64,000 bases of DNA, from the NCBI RefSeq assembly GCF_001282945.1, contig NZ_CDMG01000004.1:108582-172581 (forward strand). The letters are read 5' to 3'. How positions within the stretch are numbered: the first letter of the stretch is position 1; every line of letters starts with the position of its first letter. The notes under the pieces are model-generated. The model was not told where the DNA came from. It saw only the letters and a program-made list of their open reading frames with translations, and did no database searches. The stretch comes from Helicobacter ailurogastricus. Its GTDB lineage: Bacteria > Campylobacterota > Campylobacteria > Campylobacterales > Helicobacteraceae. The position numbers and the translations under genes are program-made. Shown here piece after piece: positions 8,358 through 17,801 of this stretch.

Positions 8358-10220
8358 CTACTCTTGGGCGAGAGTCTTCAAATACCCATTTTCACTCAGC
8401 ATCACATACAACCGCCCGAGCATCTCCTTTTTATCCTCGTTGTCCTCTAAAAGCTCGCTGTCTTCGATTTTTTGTTTTAAAATCCGCTCGATCTCTTTGG
8501 TGTCGTAATCCAAATCCTCCAAAGCGTCTAGGATGGTTTGGGCTTGGGCAATGTCGGTAAGTTCATAACCACTTTCTGCGATTTGCACGCTGCACTCTGT
8601 GGGGTGTGTGAATAAATTATGGTGCATGCCCAGCACCTCTTGATAAGCCCCCACTAAAAAGAAGCCCAAAAAGTAATCCTCTTGGCGCACATCCACATCG
8701 TGCAAGAATAGGGGCTTGTCTTTATCAAAGCTGATCTCCCCATCGCTATCGCATGTGATGTCCCACAAACTCGCACTCCTTGTGGGCTCTTCATCGAGTT
8801 TGTGTAGGGGCATCACAGGAAAGCCCTGTCTTAAGCCCCAATAATCGGGCAAGCTTTGGAAAAACGAGCAGTTGAGTAAATACCGCTCTTGCACCTGCTC
8901 TTGGATACGGATGATGTCGTTATGATCTTTGTGGCGTAGAAACCCGATCGCCTTTTTGATGATCAAATGCCCCAACACCTCAGCATTGCTGCGATCTTGC
9001 AAGTCTATATAGCCCAAATCAAAGAGCGTAAACAGCGACTCCATATGATCTAAGCTGTCGTGCAAATACTCAATGGCGTTTTTGCTGTTGATGTTGTGGT
9101 ATAAATCCTCCATCTCTGCCACTAAGGGGGGGTTGGATTTTTTAAGCCGCAAGGTGCTTTCGTCATAATCTTGAGAAAATAGTTCTAATACAGGCGCAAC
9201 CAACACAGCATGTGTGGCACTGATAAACCGCCCCGACTCGATAAAAATGTTAGGCTCTAACTCTTTTTTATTCTTCACAATCTCTTTTAATAAAAACACC
9301 ACATCGCCGGCAAACTCTTCTAGGGTGTAGTTGCGCTCGCATTGGTGTTTGTGCTGCGAATACTCAATGGCAAGCCCCCCCCCGATGTTGATGCTATTTA
9401 GATTAAACGCCCCCATTTTACGCAACTCGGCGTAAATGTTGCCCGCCTCTTTAAGGGCCTTTTTTAAGGGCGTGATGTCGCTAATTTGGCTGCCGATATG
9501 GAAGTGGATCATGGAAAGTTGTCCGAGGAGTCCGTGCGTTTCCAGTAGGTGCATGGCTTCTAGTAATTCAGTGCTGGCAAGCCCAAATTTGGCGTGGATG
9601 CCCGTGCTTTTAGCCCACACCCCCACCCCCGAGCTGTGTAAGCGCACACGGATGCCAATTTTAGGACAAAACTTAACATTTTCGCCAATCGTGTTATTTT
9701 CGAGCGCCACTTCAATGATGCTCTTTAATTCACTGAGGCCCTCAATGGTGAGTGTGATGTCCGCCCCCATGCTCGCGGCGATGAAGCCTAGCTCGATCAT
9801 CTCCTTGTCTTTAAAGCCATTGACGGTGATGGGGGCGTTTTCGTGGACATACGCCATCGCTAAAATCAGCTCCGCTTTAGAGCCCGCTTCCAGTCCATAC
9901 GCCCCCTTGAATTGCTCTGAAATCTCCACCAAAGCGTGCACGAAGTTTGGCATGTGATTGACCTTTAAAGGAAAGACCGCCTTAAACGCCCCGCCGTAAT
10001 TGTATTGTGCGATGGCGTGGGAGAACATGGAAAAGAGCTTGTGTACTTGTTTGGCGATCAAGTGGGGGAAGCGAAGCAACAAAGGGCCTTTAAAGCCCTG
10101 CTCGCGCATGTCTAAAACCATGTCTAATAGGCTTGGCTTGTTGCCGGCATTGACTTTTACAAGCCCCCCCTCGATGATAAAATCCTCCTTGCCCCAGTAA
10201 TTCAAGCCATAATTTTGCAT
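8358..10220 (-). CDS. speA: Biosynthetic arginine decarboxylase
   Basis: A PLP-dependent fold-III decarboxylase (620 residues) converting arginine to agmatine and CO2. Visible motifs are the PLP lysine in FPLKVNH, the HFHIGSQI strand, the phosphate-binding INIGGGLAIEY and the active-site Cys in WDITCDSDGE. Length suits the SpeA family (about 615-660). AGGGA lies before the ATG, and a TATACT (10249-10254) gives a plausible -10 box about 30 bases upstream. It heads a minus-strand cluster with aguB and two transporters. A run of nine G encodes the conserved GGG and is not evidence for phase variation. In gastric helicobacters SpeA consumes acid and supports polyamine supply. Confidence 0.95.
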   Translation of the reverse strand: MQNYGLNYWGKEDFIIEGGLVKVNAGNKPSLLDMVLDMREQGFKGPLLLRFPHLIAKQVHKLFSMFSHAIAQYNYGGAFKAVFPLKVNHMPNFVHALVEISEQFKGAYGLEAGSKAELILAMAYVHENAPITVNGFKDKEMIELGFIAASMGADITLTIEGLSELKSIIEVALENNTIGENVKFCPKIGIRVRLHSSGVGVWAKSTGIHAKFGLASTELLEAMHLLETHGLLGQLSMIHFHIGSQISDITPLKKALKEAGNIYAELRKMGAFNLNSINIGGGLAIEYSQHKHQCERNYTLEEFAGDVVFLLKEIVKNKKELEPNIFIESGRFISATHAVLVAPVLELFSQDYDESTLRLKKSNPPLVAEMEDLYHNINSKNAIEYLHDSLDHMESLFTLFDLGYIDLQDRSNAEVLGHLIIKKAIGFLRHKDHNDIIRIQEQVQERYLLNCSFFQSLPDYWGLRQGFPVMPLHKLDEEPTRSASLWDITCDSDGEISFDKDKPLFLHDVDVRQEDYFLGFFLVGAYQEVLGMHHNLFTHPTECSVQIAESGYELTDIAQAQTILDALEDLDYDTKEIERILKQKIEDSELLEDNEDKKEMLGRLYVMLSENGYLKTLAQE

Positions 10221-10276
10221 GCCAATCCCTATGCATTAATAAGCTTTCAGTATAACTAAAAAACCCCCTTTTGTGT

Positions 10277-10282
10277 TACAAT
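10277..10282 (+). promoter_or_regulatory. Predicted -10 box of selA (leaderless)
   Basis: TACAAT ends only 7 bases before the selA ATG at 10290, so transcription should begin at or within a base or two of the start codon. The C-rich spacer contains no ribosome site. This suggests a leaderless mRNA. Confidence 0.5.
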
Positions 10283-10289
10283 TCCCCCT

Positions 10290-11573
10290 ATGAAAACCAA
10301 CCCCCCCGCCATGCACGCCCTGCTAAATGCCCCAGCCTTAAAAAACTACCCCAAAGACAGCCTAAAATCCCTAGCCACCGCCCTTTTTAAAGCGCACCAA
10401 GAAACCCCCTTTACTTGCGCTAATTTGGACGAGTGGGTCGGACTTGTCAAGGAACGCTACCACGCTGTAATGTCGCCCCCCTTAAAGCCCCTTTACAACG
10501 CTACGGGGGTTGTGCTTTCTACAAATTTGGGGCGTGCGTGTTTAGAGCCTAGCCATTTGAAAGAATTAGAGCTTTTAAGCGGGTATGTCAATTTAGAAGT
10601 GGATGACACGGGCAAAAGGGCTAACCGCTGCCACTTAGTGCAAGAGCTTTTAAAAATGCTCTTTGGGGCAGAAGATGCCCTCATCTTAAATAACAATGCC
10701 AGTGCCTTAGTCTTAGTCGCGAGTGTCTTTGCGCCCAAAGCCCAAAACAAAGAAACTTTACTTTCCTACGGGCAATTAGTGGAGATCGGGGGGCATTTTA
10801 GGGCGCACGAGCTTTTAGATTGTGTGACAAACCTTAAATTTGTCGGCAGCACAAACAAAACCTACCTACAAGACTACCAACACGCCCTAAGCCCACAAAC
10901 AACACTCATCACAACCATCCACTTAAGCAACTTCTCCCAACAAGGCTTTGTCGCCTCTGTTAGGGCAAAAGAATTGTATAAACTCGCCACGGCGCATAAA
11001 ATCTTATTTTATGAAGACTTGGGGAGCATGCAAGGCATTGAAGAAGTGCAAAAATCCTTAAAACACGCCCACTTGGTGAGCTTTAGCGCGGATAAACTCT
11101 TAGGCAGTGTGCAAGGGGGGATTGTGCTAGGGGCTAAAGAGTGCGTCCAAGCTTTAGCCAAACACCCCCTTTATCGGGCGTTTAGAGCGGATAAAATCCA
11201 GCTTTACATGCTCGCTAGAAGTTTGCAAGCGCATATACAAGGGCAAACAAACCCCACACAAAGACTCTTAGCCCAAGACAGAGACACCCTTTTAAACAAG
11301 GCGTTAAAACTTTTACAGCTTTTAAGCGCAACGCCCATTAAAGCCATGCTTTTAGAAACAACCGCCCGCATAGGCGGGGGTGTGGCTGACAACGGGTTGA
11401 GAAGTTTTGGGCTACTTTTAACGTCTAAAAGAGATTTTAAAGAGTTTCATAACGTCCTTCACCAACAGGGGCTTGCCTGCGTGTTGCGCTCTGATGGGGT
11501 GCTTTTGGACACCTTCGCCCTTTTTGAAAAGGACTTGGTGGGCATTGCCCGCATCGTTAAGAGCGCGCTCTAA
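10290..11573 (+). CDS. selA: L-seryl-tRNA(Sec) selenium transferase
   Basis: SelA converts seryl-tRNA(Sec) to selenocysteinyl-tRNA(Sec) with selenophosphate and PLP, providing the amino acid read at UGA in FdhA further along this window. Visible are the N-terminal [14 protein letters not shown] segment, [11 protein letters not shown] (PLP-contacting Asp) and the lysine segment [18 protein letters not shown]. Length (427) is a little below the usual ~460 of bacterial SelA, but the N-terminal domain and C-terminal region (IGGGVADN) are intact. H. pylori carries a selA relic without a selenoprotein, so this full-length gene fits an active Sec pathway here. selB, selC and selD are not in the window. 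It converges with the chemoreceptor gene (4-base overlap). Confidence 0.9.
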   Translation: MKTNPPAMHALLNAPALKNYPKDSLKSLATALFKAHQETPFTCANLDEWVGLVKERYHAVMSPPLKPLYNATGVVLSTNLGRACLEPSHLKELELLSGYVNLEVDDTGKRANRCHLVQELLKMLFGAEDALILNNNASALVLVASVFAPKAQNKETLLSYGQLVEIGGHFRAHELLDCVTNLKFVGSTNKTYLQDYQHALSPQTTLITTIHLSNFSQQGFVASVRAKELYKLATAHKILFYEDLGSMQGIEEVQKSLKHAHLVSFSADKLLGSVQGGIVLGAKECVQALAKHPLYRAFRADKIQLYMLARSLQAHIQGQTNPTQRLLAQDRDTLLNKALKLLQLLSATPIKAMLLETTARIGGGVADNGLRSFGLLLTSKRDFKEFHNVLHQQGLACVLRSDGVLLDTFALFEKDLVGIARIVKSAL

Positions 11574-13249
11574 GTTTTAAACTGGTTGATTTCTATGTCT
11601 AGCGCGGCGGTGGAGGTGTTGAGCGAATTGGCTAGGTTAGCGATCTCTTTGGCATCCTCTAGGGATTCGTTGGTGGCGTTTTCTACTTGAGTTAAACGCC
11701 CCGCCATGGCATGGACGCTCTCCCCGGTTTTGTTGTAATCCTTGATGAAAGCGTGGGTGTTTTCCACCACCGCCCCCACCTCTGCACTCATGGTTTTAAA
11801 GCGCTCTTGCACCTCCATACTGCCCGCGCTGAGCTCTTCAATTTTCTTAGAATTGAGATTCATTTGGCTGCTGACATCGTTGATCTCTTGCACGATCACC
11901 CCGATTGTGCTGTTGATCTCGGCTAGGCTTTTTTGTGTGCGTGCGGCTAGGTTACGCACTTCATCGGCCACCACCGCAAAGCCACGCCCATGCTCGCCCG
12001 CTCTAGCGGCCTCAATGGCGGCGTTTAAAGCTAATAAGTTTGTCTGATCGGCGATGTCGTTGATGATGTGTAAAATGCTTTTCACGCTGTCGGCGTTTTT
12101 GCTGAGTTGCTCAATCTTATTAGCCAATTCTTCCTCGGTTTTAGCCCCTTCTAATATTTGGACCAACATTGTGGCTAAAGAAGCATTAGACTCTTCAATG
12201 GAAACTTGCATTTGTCCTAACTTACTACCCACATCTTGGGCGGTCTGAACCGAGCGCGCCACAGAAGCGGTCAGCGCACTAGACTCTTGGTAAATGTCGT
12301 GGATCACGGCTGCATTGCCCTTAGCCCGTTTATAGGTGGCATCAATGATGGTTTTTAATTTGTGCGCTAAAGACTTGTTATGTACGCTATTGTCTTTCAT
12401 GTTCTGCACGCACTTGTGGATTTTTTCCACAAAGGTGTTGATGCTTGCGGCGACTTTATTCACATCATCACTCCCCCTTTTCACCACTAAGCGTTTAGTT
12501 AAGTCCTTATCCCCTTGTCCAAAGTTATAAACCTGTTTCACAGTTGCTTTGAGACGCCGGATGATCGCAAAATAAATGGCGATGCTAGAAATCAAAATCA
12601 TCAGCAACACCGTGCCACTGATCCACACAGCCAAAATGTGCGAATTTTTTAGCATTCTTTTTTTTGCATCTTCCTCGACACTATCAAAGTCTTTTAAAAT
12701 ATCGCTGTAGTAGGTGGTCGTTACAATGACCATATCGCTCACCGGGTCGTATTTGCTGTAAGCCACTTTAGGCTCAGGTGTGCCCCCGGCAGATTTGGGC
12801 ATTTTGTAGCGGGTGTAACCCCCGCCTTTTTGCGCCTCCTCTAAATAGCCACGCACATAATAAACTCCATCTGGACTCTGCAAGTTGAGCCCACTTTTAC
12901 CCACAGTGTCTGGATTGACTGGATCAAAGAGCACCTTACCCTCTTTATCCACCGCCACCATATAAACCGAACTTCGGTCATTGTTGATGACTTTAAAATA
13001 GTCTAGAGTGAATTTGAGAGCCAGCTCTTTTGAAGACTGTATGCGGTAGAAGCGGTGTATTCCATGCTCGATTAAGCTAAACATGTCTCGCAAGGCTTCT
13101 TCTTTCTTTTTGATAATATCTTGTTCTGTAACATGGATCAATTCCTGCACGAGGACATGTTGCTTATAATCTGTCAGCAAGATCACTAAGATACCCAACA
13201 CAACCAAAGAGAAGAAAATATTCAGTAAGATTTTGATTCCAACACGCAT
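11570..13249 (-). CDS. Methyl-accepting chemotaxis protein with periplasmic Cache domain
   Basis: A 559-residue transmembrane chemoreceptor. TM1 spans about residues 8-27; a periplasmic single-Cache-like sensor follows ([25 protein letters not shown] is typical); TM2 lies around 208-228; then a HAMP region and the cytoplasmic helical signalling domain. The tip motif is intact ([36 protein letters not shown]), so it should couple to CheW/CheA. No C-terminal CheR-binding pentapeptide is seen. The ligand is unknown; this Cache class often binds small organic acids. It stands alone between convergent selA and the lpxF-like gene. Confidence 0.93.
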   Translation of the reverse strand: MRVGIKILLNIFFSLVVLGILVILLTDYKQHVLVQELIHVTEQDIIKKKEEALRDMFSLIEHGIHRFYRIQSSKELALKFTLDYFKVINNDRSSVYMVAVDKEGKVLFDPVNPDTVGKSGLNLQSPDGVYYVRGYLEEAQKGGGYTRYKMPKSAGGTPEPKVAYSKYDPVSDMVIVTTTYYSDILKDFDSVEEDAKKRMLKNSHILAVWISGTVLLMILISSIAIYFAIIRRLKATVKQVYNFGQGDKDLTKRLVVKRGSDDVNKVAASINTFVEKIHKCVQNMKDNSVHNKSLAHKLKTIIDATYKRAKGNAAVIHDIYQESSALTASVARSVQTAQDVGSKLGQMQVSIEESNASLATMLVQILEGAKTEEELANKIEQLSKNADSVKSILHIINDIADQTNLLALNAAIEAARAGEHGRGFAVVADEVRNLAARTQKSLAEINSTIGVIVQEINDVSSQMNLNSKKIEELSAGSMEVQERFKTMSAEVGAVVENTHAFIKDYNKTGESVHAMAGRLTQVENATNESLEDAKEIANLANSLNTSTAALDIEINQFKT

Positions 13250-13374
13250 CGCCTCATCCCCCAGCCTTGATCTAACTTACCTAATCTGACGGACGCACAA
13301 TATCGCAAGATGGACTCAAGCAATAACAACTAGGTACGAACCACCCCTTATAACAAAATCCCACTTTAAACCAC

Positions 13375-13968
13375 TTAAAATCTATAATGAAACCGCATCC
13401 CATAGCGGGCGTAGCCCTTGCTGTCCCAGCCAATCTCTGGGTACAATTCCCAGTTTTTGCGGTATTTGCTCGTGAATAAATACGCAAAGCCCCAGCCAAT
13501 TAAAGACCCAACCACCACTTGCAAGATCGAATGCTCGCGCGCGACTACACGGCTCGCATCGGTTAAAATCGCTAGGGCGATCACGGGCAGGGCGGGCTTC
13601 CAGCCATAGCGGTAATAGACAAAGCCAGCCGCGCTCCACGCCCCCCCCGCATGCCCGCTTGGCATCCCCCGCCAGCTATCACAACAAGGCCTTTTGGCAA
13701 AGGGCACATGCGCGCCTCTTTTATGGGCATCCGAAAAAATATTTTTCACTTCATAGATCACCCCTTGCGTGACTAAAGAGCCGATTGTAAGCTCGCCCAG
13801 CCCCCGATAATCGCGCATGCCAAGGCTCACAATGCCTACAAATACAGGCATCAGCCGCAAGACATCCCCGATGTCTTCTAAGATCACGGCATCCCTTGAA
13901 ATCTCCGCGCGCCCTAAACCACTCAACAATAAAAACACCAAGCACAAACGACCTAATTTTTTCAGCAT
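13375..13968 (-). CDS. lpxF: PAP2-family lipid A phosphatase (LpxF-like)
   Basis: An exported PAP2-type phosphatase of about 197 residues with an N-terminal signal/anchor (LGRLCLVFLLLSG). Conserved phosphatase motifs are KRPCCDSWRG (motif 1), MPSGHAGG (motif 2) and SRVVAREHSILQ (motif 3). In motif 3 the usual final Asp is Gln. By position next to wecA-pdxJ-pdxA it matches the H. pylori gene shown to remove the 4'-phosphate of lipid A, which lowers charge and confers polymyxin resistance; that assignment rests on synteny plus motifs. The start is the ATG at 13968: the ATG at 13977 lies inside a TATAAT box, so it cannot be on a transcript from that promoter. Confidence 0.75.
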   Translation of the reverse strand: MLKKLGRLCLVFLLLSGLGRAEISRDAVILEDIGDVLRLMPVFVGIVSLGMRDYRGLGELTIGSLVTQGVIYEVKNIFSDAHKRGAHVPFAKRPCCDSWRGMPSGHAGGAWSAAGFVYYRYGWKPALPVIALAILTDASRVVAREHSILQVVVGSLIGWGFAYLFTSKYRKNWELYPEIGWDSKGYARYGMRFHYRF

Positions 13969-13975
13969 AACCTCC

Positions 13976-13981
13976 ATTATA
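13976..13981 (-). promoter_or_regulatory. Predicted -10 box of the lpxF-like gene
   Basis: A perfect TATAAT on the minus strand is followed by 7 bases and then the ATG at 13968, mirroring the wecA promoter on the other strand 15 bases away. The 7-base spacer includes GGAGG. Confidence 0.5.
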
Positions 13982-13996
13982 GCATTTTGTTTAGGG

Positions 13997-14002
13997 TATA
14001 AT
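13997..14002 (+). promoter_or_regulatory. Predicted -10 box of wecA (leaderless)
   Basis: A perfect TATAAT is followed by 7 bases and the ATG at 14010. Transcription should therefore start at, or right before, the start codon. An in-frame ATG at 14001 overlaps the box and is unlikely to be used. Confidence 0.55.
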
Positions 14003-14009
14003 GCCCTTT

Positions 14010-14978
14010 ATGTTTGGCTATTTTTTGCTAAGTTTTGCTTGTGTCTTGGGCGTGGTTTTTTACGCTAAAAAATCTGAGATTTTCACCGACAATGCCGACA
14101 AACCCCAAGGCTTTCACACCAAAAAAACCCCTAGAGCGGGGGGTTTGGGTGTGTTTGTCGTGTTTGTCTTTAGTGGGGGGTTTTTGGGCATGTGGGGGTT
14201 TTTAGGGGGAGTGCTCATTTTTATCAGCGGCTTTTTAGAGGATTTAAACTTCTCTTTAAGCCCCAAAATGCGCCTCATTTTACAGAGTCTGGGCGTGTTT
14301 GTGGTGGTGCTCTTTGCCCCCTTGATTTTAAAAGACTTTGCTCCGATTTTTAGCCTCCCCTTGCTTTTGGCCTTGCCCTTGAGTGTCTTTATGCTCGTGG
14401 GCGTGGTCAATGCCATGAACATCATCGATGGCTTTAACGGGCTAGCCGGGGGCTTTGGGGTGTTGGCTTTAGGCTTTATGTATCTAGCCGCCCCAAACCC
14501 CTTCATTTTAGCCATGCTCTGCGCCTTGTTGGGCTTTTTAGTGTTGAACTTCCCTAAAGGGCTCGTTTTTTTAGGCGATGGGGGGGCTTATCTTTTGGGT
14601 TTTATTTTGGGAGCGGCGCTTATGGATTTAGCCTTAAAGGGGGCGGCAAGCGCGTGGTTTGGGCTGGCCTTAATGATCTATCCTGTAACAGAAGTGTTGT
14701 TTTCCATCACGCGGCGTAAGTTGCAAAAACAAAAGGCGACCATGCCAGATGCCCTGCACCTACACACCTTGCTGTTTAAAGCCTTGCAAAAGAAGCCTTG
14801 TTTTTTAAACCCCAACGCCTTAACGGGCTTGCTGGTGGTGCTTGCCAATCTCCCCTTTATGTGGGGCAGTTTTTTATGCCGCCACCATCCCTACGGCCTC
14901 TTGATTCTCATCGCTCTTTTTGTGTGGGTGTATCTCAAGCTGTATTCTAAACTCAAAAAAGGGACAACATGCGCTTAG
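14010..14978 (+). CDS. wecA: Undecaprenyl-phosphate sugar-1-phosphate transferase (WecA/MraY family)
   Basis: A polytopic enzyme (322 residues, about ten membrane segments) that starts O-antigen synthesis by transferring a HexNAc-1-phosphate, normally GlcNAc-1-phosphate, to undecaprenyl phosphate. Family motifs are KPQGFHTKKTPRAGGLGVF near the N-terminus, GFLEDLN, the Mg2+-binding VNAMNIIDGFNGLAGG, VFLGDGGAYLLGF and a cytoplasmic HLHTLLF near the C-terminus. H. pylori has the same gene as its O-chain initiator. The 3' end overlaps pdxJ by 10 bases, so lipid-carrier and vitamin B6 genes share a transcript. Its mRNA is probably leaderless. Confidence 0.9.
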   Translation: MFGYFLLSFACVLGVVFYAKKSEIFTDNADKPQGFHTKKTPRAGGLGVFVVFVFSGGFLGMWGFLGGVLIFISGFLEDLNFSLSPKMRLILQSLGVFVVVLFAPLILKDFAPIFSLPLLLALPLSVFMLVGVVNAMNIIDGFNGLAGGFGVLALGFMYLAAPNPFILAMLCALLGFLVLNFPKGLVFLGDGGAYLLGFILGAALMDLALKGAASAWFGLALMIYPVTEVLFSITRRKLQKQKATMPDALHLHTLLFKALQKKPCFLNPNALTGLLVVLANLPFMWGSFLCRHHPYGLLILIALFVWVYLKLYSKLKKGTTCA

Positions 14979-15745
14979 GGCTAAACATCGATCACATCGC
15001 CACGCTAAGAGAGGCAAGAAAAATCCACGAGCCAGACCCCTTAGAAGCGATCTTTATCGCCAAAAATGCGGGCGTGGATTTAATCACTTTACATTTAAGA
15101 GAAGACCGCCGCCACATCCACGAGGACGATGTGAAAAGCATCCTCAAGCACGCCCCCCTGCCCATCAACGCCGAGTGTGCCATTGACCCTGAAATCACCA
15201 AAATTTTATGCCATTTGCGCCCCTTTAAAGCAACTTTAGTGCCTGAAAGGCGGGCGGAGATCACCACAGAGGGGGGACTAAATTTAAAACATCCCCAATT
15301 AAAAGACACGATCAAGGCTTACGCCGATTGTGGGATCGAAGTTGCCCTTTTCATTGACCCGAGTGTGCAAAATTTAGAATTGGCGTGCGCGCTAGGCGTT
15401 AAGGTTGTGGAACTACACACGGGCAAGTTTAGCAATGTGTTTAACACCCTTTACACGGGCTTTAAACACCATAAAAACCGCCTAGATTTACCAAAGGACA
15501 GCGCCACTTTAAAAAATATGCTCGAGGAGAGTTTAGAGGAGCTAGTGCAAAGCACGCTAGCGGGGCAAAAAATGGGGCTTGAAGTGTGCGCCGGGCATGG
15601 CTTGAATTATGCCAGCGTTGGGTTAGTCGCGCGCCTTGAGGGCCTTAGTGAGCTCAACATCGGGCATGCCATCATCGCGCGGGCGGTGATCGTTGGGCTA
15701 GAGCAGGCGATTAAATCCATGCAAGAGGCGATGCATGCGCGCTAA
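14969..15745 (+). CDS. pdxJ: Pyridoxine 5'-phosphate synthase
   Basis: It condenses 1-deoxyxylulose 5-phosphate with the 3-amino-2-oxopropyl phosphate made by PdxA to give pyridoxine 5'-phosphate. The TIM-barrel protein begins RLGLNIDHIATLREAR and includes ITLHLREDRRHI, INAECAID, ATLVPERRAEITTEGG, VELHTGKF and CAGHGLNY, all PdxJ signatures. Length (258) is typical of epsilonproteobacterial PdxJ. AAAGGG precedes the start, which overlaps wecA. It overlaps pdxA by 11 bases, indicating translational coupling of two enzymes that act in sequence. The product supplies PLP for SpeA and SelA among others. Confidence 0.97.
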   Translation: MRLGLNIDHIATLREARKIHEPDPLEAIFIAKNAGVDLITLHLREDRRHIHEDDVKSILKHAPLPINAECAIDPEITKILCHLRPFKATLVPERRAEITTEGGLNLKHPQLKDTIKAYADCGIEVALFIDPSVQNLELACALGVKVVELHTGKFSNVFNTLYTGFKHHKNRLDLPKDSATLKNMLEESLEELVQSTLAGQKMGLEVCAGHGLNYASVGLVARLEGLSELNIGHAIIARAVIVGLEQAIKSMQEAMHAR

Positions 15746-16658
15746 AATCGCCATTTCTATTGGGGACATTCAAGGCGTGGGGCCAGAGATTGCCCTAAAG
15801 GCACACTTTAGCATCAGCCAAAGTTGCCAGCCCATCTATTGCGTGCATAGTGAGCTTTTAGCGCAAGCCAACGCCCGCTTAAGCCACGCCTACACCAAAG
15901 CCCTAGAAAACATGCAGTGTGCCGCCCCTAAAGCCGCACAACCCACCATCAAGCCCGCTAGCATAGACAAAGAGAGCGGGTTTTACAGCCATGCGAGCTT
16001 TTTACGCGCTTTGGATTTGGCCGATGACGGGGTGGTGAGCGGGGTTTGCACTTTGCCCATCCACAAGCACGCTTGGCAGCTGGCGGGCATTGCCACCCCC
16101 GGGCACACCGCCTTTTTAAGGCAACGCTACCGACAAGAGGCGATCATGATGCTTGGTTGCCCTAAGCTGTGGGTCGCGCTCTTTAGCGAGCACATCCCCT
16201 TAAGCGCGGTGAGCACAAAGGTGTGCCTAGAGCCTTTAAAAGAGTTTTTACACACTTTGGCACAAGTCTTAGACACCCCAGAGCCCATTGTGGTTTTGGG
16301 AATCGATCCGCATTGTGGAGACAATGGGGCGATTGGCGTACAAGATAAAGAGGTACAAGAGGCGATCGAGCAAGCCAACGCCCTTTTAAACACGTCCAAA
16401 TTCTTAGGGCCCGTGCCGGCTGATAGCGCCTTTAGTCCCCACTTTAGGGCAAAACACCGCCATTTTGTGGCCCTTTATCACGATATAGGGTTAGCCCCCC
16501 TTAAGGCTCTTTATTTTGAAGAGAGCATCAATGTGTCTTTAAATTTACCCATCAAAAGGGCCTCAGTCGATCACGGCTGCGCCTTTGACATCGCCTACCA
16601 AAACAAGGCAAGCCCCAAAAGCTATGAAAATGCCATTAGGTGGCTGGTGGGGCTTTAA
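15735..16658 (+). CDS. pdxA: 4-hydroxythreonine-4-phosphate dehydrogenase
   Basis: An NAD-dependent, metal-requiring dehydrogenase that oxidises 4-phosphohydroxy-L-threonine to the substrate of PdxJ. The N-terminal ISIGDIQGVGPEIALK is the family signature, with GDIQ instead of the common GDPA/GDPN. Metal-site histidines are in ATPGHTAFLR, GIDPHCGDNG and the AKHRHFVALYHD region, and HGCAFDIA lies near the C-terminus. Length (307) fits the shorter epsilonproteobacterial form. It is coupled to pdxJ and its last bases overlap the convergent GT8 gene. Confidence 0.95.
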   Translation: MRAKIAISIGDIQGVGPEIALKAHFSISQSCQPIYCVHSELLAQANARLSHAYTKALENMQCAAPKAAQPTIKPASIDKESGFYSHASFLRALDLADDGVVSGVCTLPIHKHAWQLAGIATPGHTAFLRQRYRQEAIMMLGCPKLWVALFSEHIPLSAVSTKVCLEPLKEFLHTLAQVLDTPEPIVVLGIDPHCGDNGAIGVQDKEVQEAIEQANALLNTSKFLGPVPADSAFSPHFRAKHRHFVALYHDIGLAPLKALYFEESINVSLNLPIKRASVDHGCAFDIAYQNKASPKSYENAIRWLVGL

Positions 16659-17792
16659 GAAAGCCTTTTTAATTTCCGCCAAAGGCAAAATTTAATCCAT
16701 GAGCGTTTGGCAATCCTTTGGATTTTATACAGGATATAGCCTATCAGAAATCGTTTCGTCAGTAGGGATTCAAAGCGCACAAAATGAGCCCGCAAGTCAT
16801 TATCCTTGAGCCAGTTGTAATAATTTTCAAAGTAAATGGGGGCAAAGGGGGTGTGCAATAAAGCGTTGATCCAAATTTGGGCTGTATGGAAGTTTTCTGG
16901 CTTCCATGGCTTGTCTGAATCGGCACTATAAAAATGCCACATGATGACTTCTTTAGGGTCCTTAATGCCTTGATGCCTGGAGTGCTCTTTTACACCAAAA
17001 TCGCAGGGGTTGGTGTTGTAGGTGGATGGCAATTCTAGGATATTTTGATGGCACAAAAGCGTCAAGGTGTCTTGTTCTGGGCAAAAGAGTCCATGCCCTT
17101 TTTGAGAGAAAAACGCCACACATTGTTCCTCTAGATTGTGTGCGCGCCAAGCTTTTAGGTTGAAGACAACAAACCCCGTATTGAAGGGGTTTTTATAGAT
17201 GATTTGCCATTGTTCTTGAGATAAAAAATGCCTAGAGATGGGCATCCCTGCGGTGATTGCCCATATTTGACGTGTTTCGATCAAGTCTGCTACACTGGCA
17301 TCACGTCTAAACTCTTTGGCCGCAGCTAGGTAATAGGGACTTTCGGCATCTAGGGCAAAGTAGCTCGCGCTCATGTCTTGTGTAAAAACCACATCCACAT
17401 CGCACATGATGAGTTTGTCGTATTGGGGAAATAAAGAGGGCAAGATAAAGCGGGTGAGAATCAAGGGCGAAAAGCGTTTTTGGGCGAAAGGGCTTAAAGA
17501 TTTAAAGAGAATATTAAATTTTTCGGCTACGCTGTGGCTTGTGGCTTGTGGCTAATTCTATATCTATGAATTCCACACTAGAAAAATCTCTAAAAGAGGC
17601 TAGACTCTGCTCTAACTTAAGCTTATGGGTGGCATCCACGCCCTGCACTAGACAATGAATTTTATAAAACAGGGGGATATTTTCGTATGTGTGGGCAGCG
17701 TGGGTAAGCATGGAATGCAAGGCCACACCAGCGGGTAGGCAATAGCTCTGATTAAATGCCACAACAACGGGAATAGTTAGGGGGTCGGACAT
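16655..17792 (-). CDS. GT8-family glycosyltransferase, split by a 7-bp repeat (phase OFF)
   Basis: Two adjacent frames encode one glycosyltransferase family 8 protein (LPS galactosyl/glucosyltransferase type). The first (17792-17514) reads IPVVVAFNQSYCLPAGVALHSM and stops soon after three tandem 7-bp units. The second continues with FNILFKSLSPF, SPLILTRFILPSLFP, the DxD motif IMCDVDVVF and GT8 motifs such as NTGFVVFNLKAW, ending at 16655. With one unit fewer (two copies), or with five, the frames join into one protein of about 377 residues. I therefore read it as a contingency gene captured in the OFF state rather than a dead gene. It follows the fdh genes on the same strand and overlaps pdxA by 4 bases. 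Confidence 0.8.
17533..17553 (-). repeat. Heptanucleotide tandem repeat (3 copies) in the GT8 gene
   Basis: Three perfect copies of TGTGGCT (plus strand; AGCCACA as coding strand) lie in tandem. A unit of 7 is not a multiple of 3, so each gain or loss shifts the frame. The three-copy state stops at 17514; two copies restore the downstream frame. Confidence 0.9.
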
Positions 17793-17801
17793 ACAAAGCC
17801 T

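Noticed and set aside
9373..9381. Run of nine C (G9 in coding sense) in speA
   Set aside because: It encodes the conserved GGG of the PLP phosphate loop and the frame is intact; no sign of phase variation.
9436..9957. 173-codon open frame opposite speA
   Set aside because: Antisense to the conserved SpeA core; Ser/Pro/Met-rich, typical of shadow frames.
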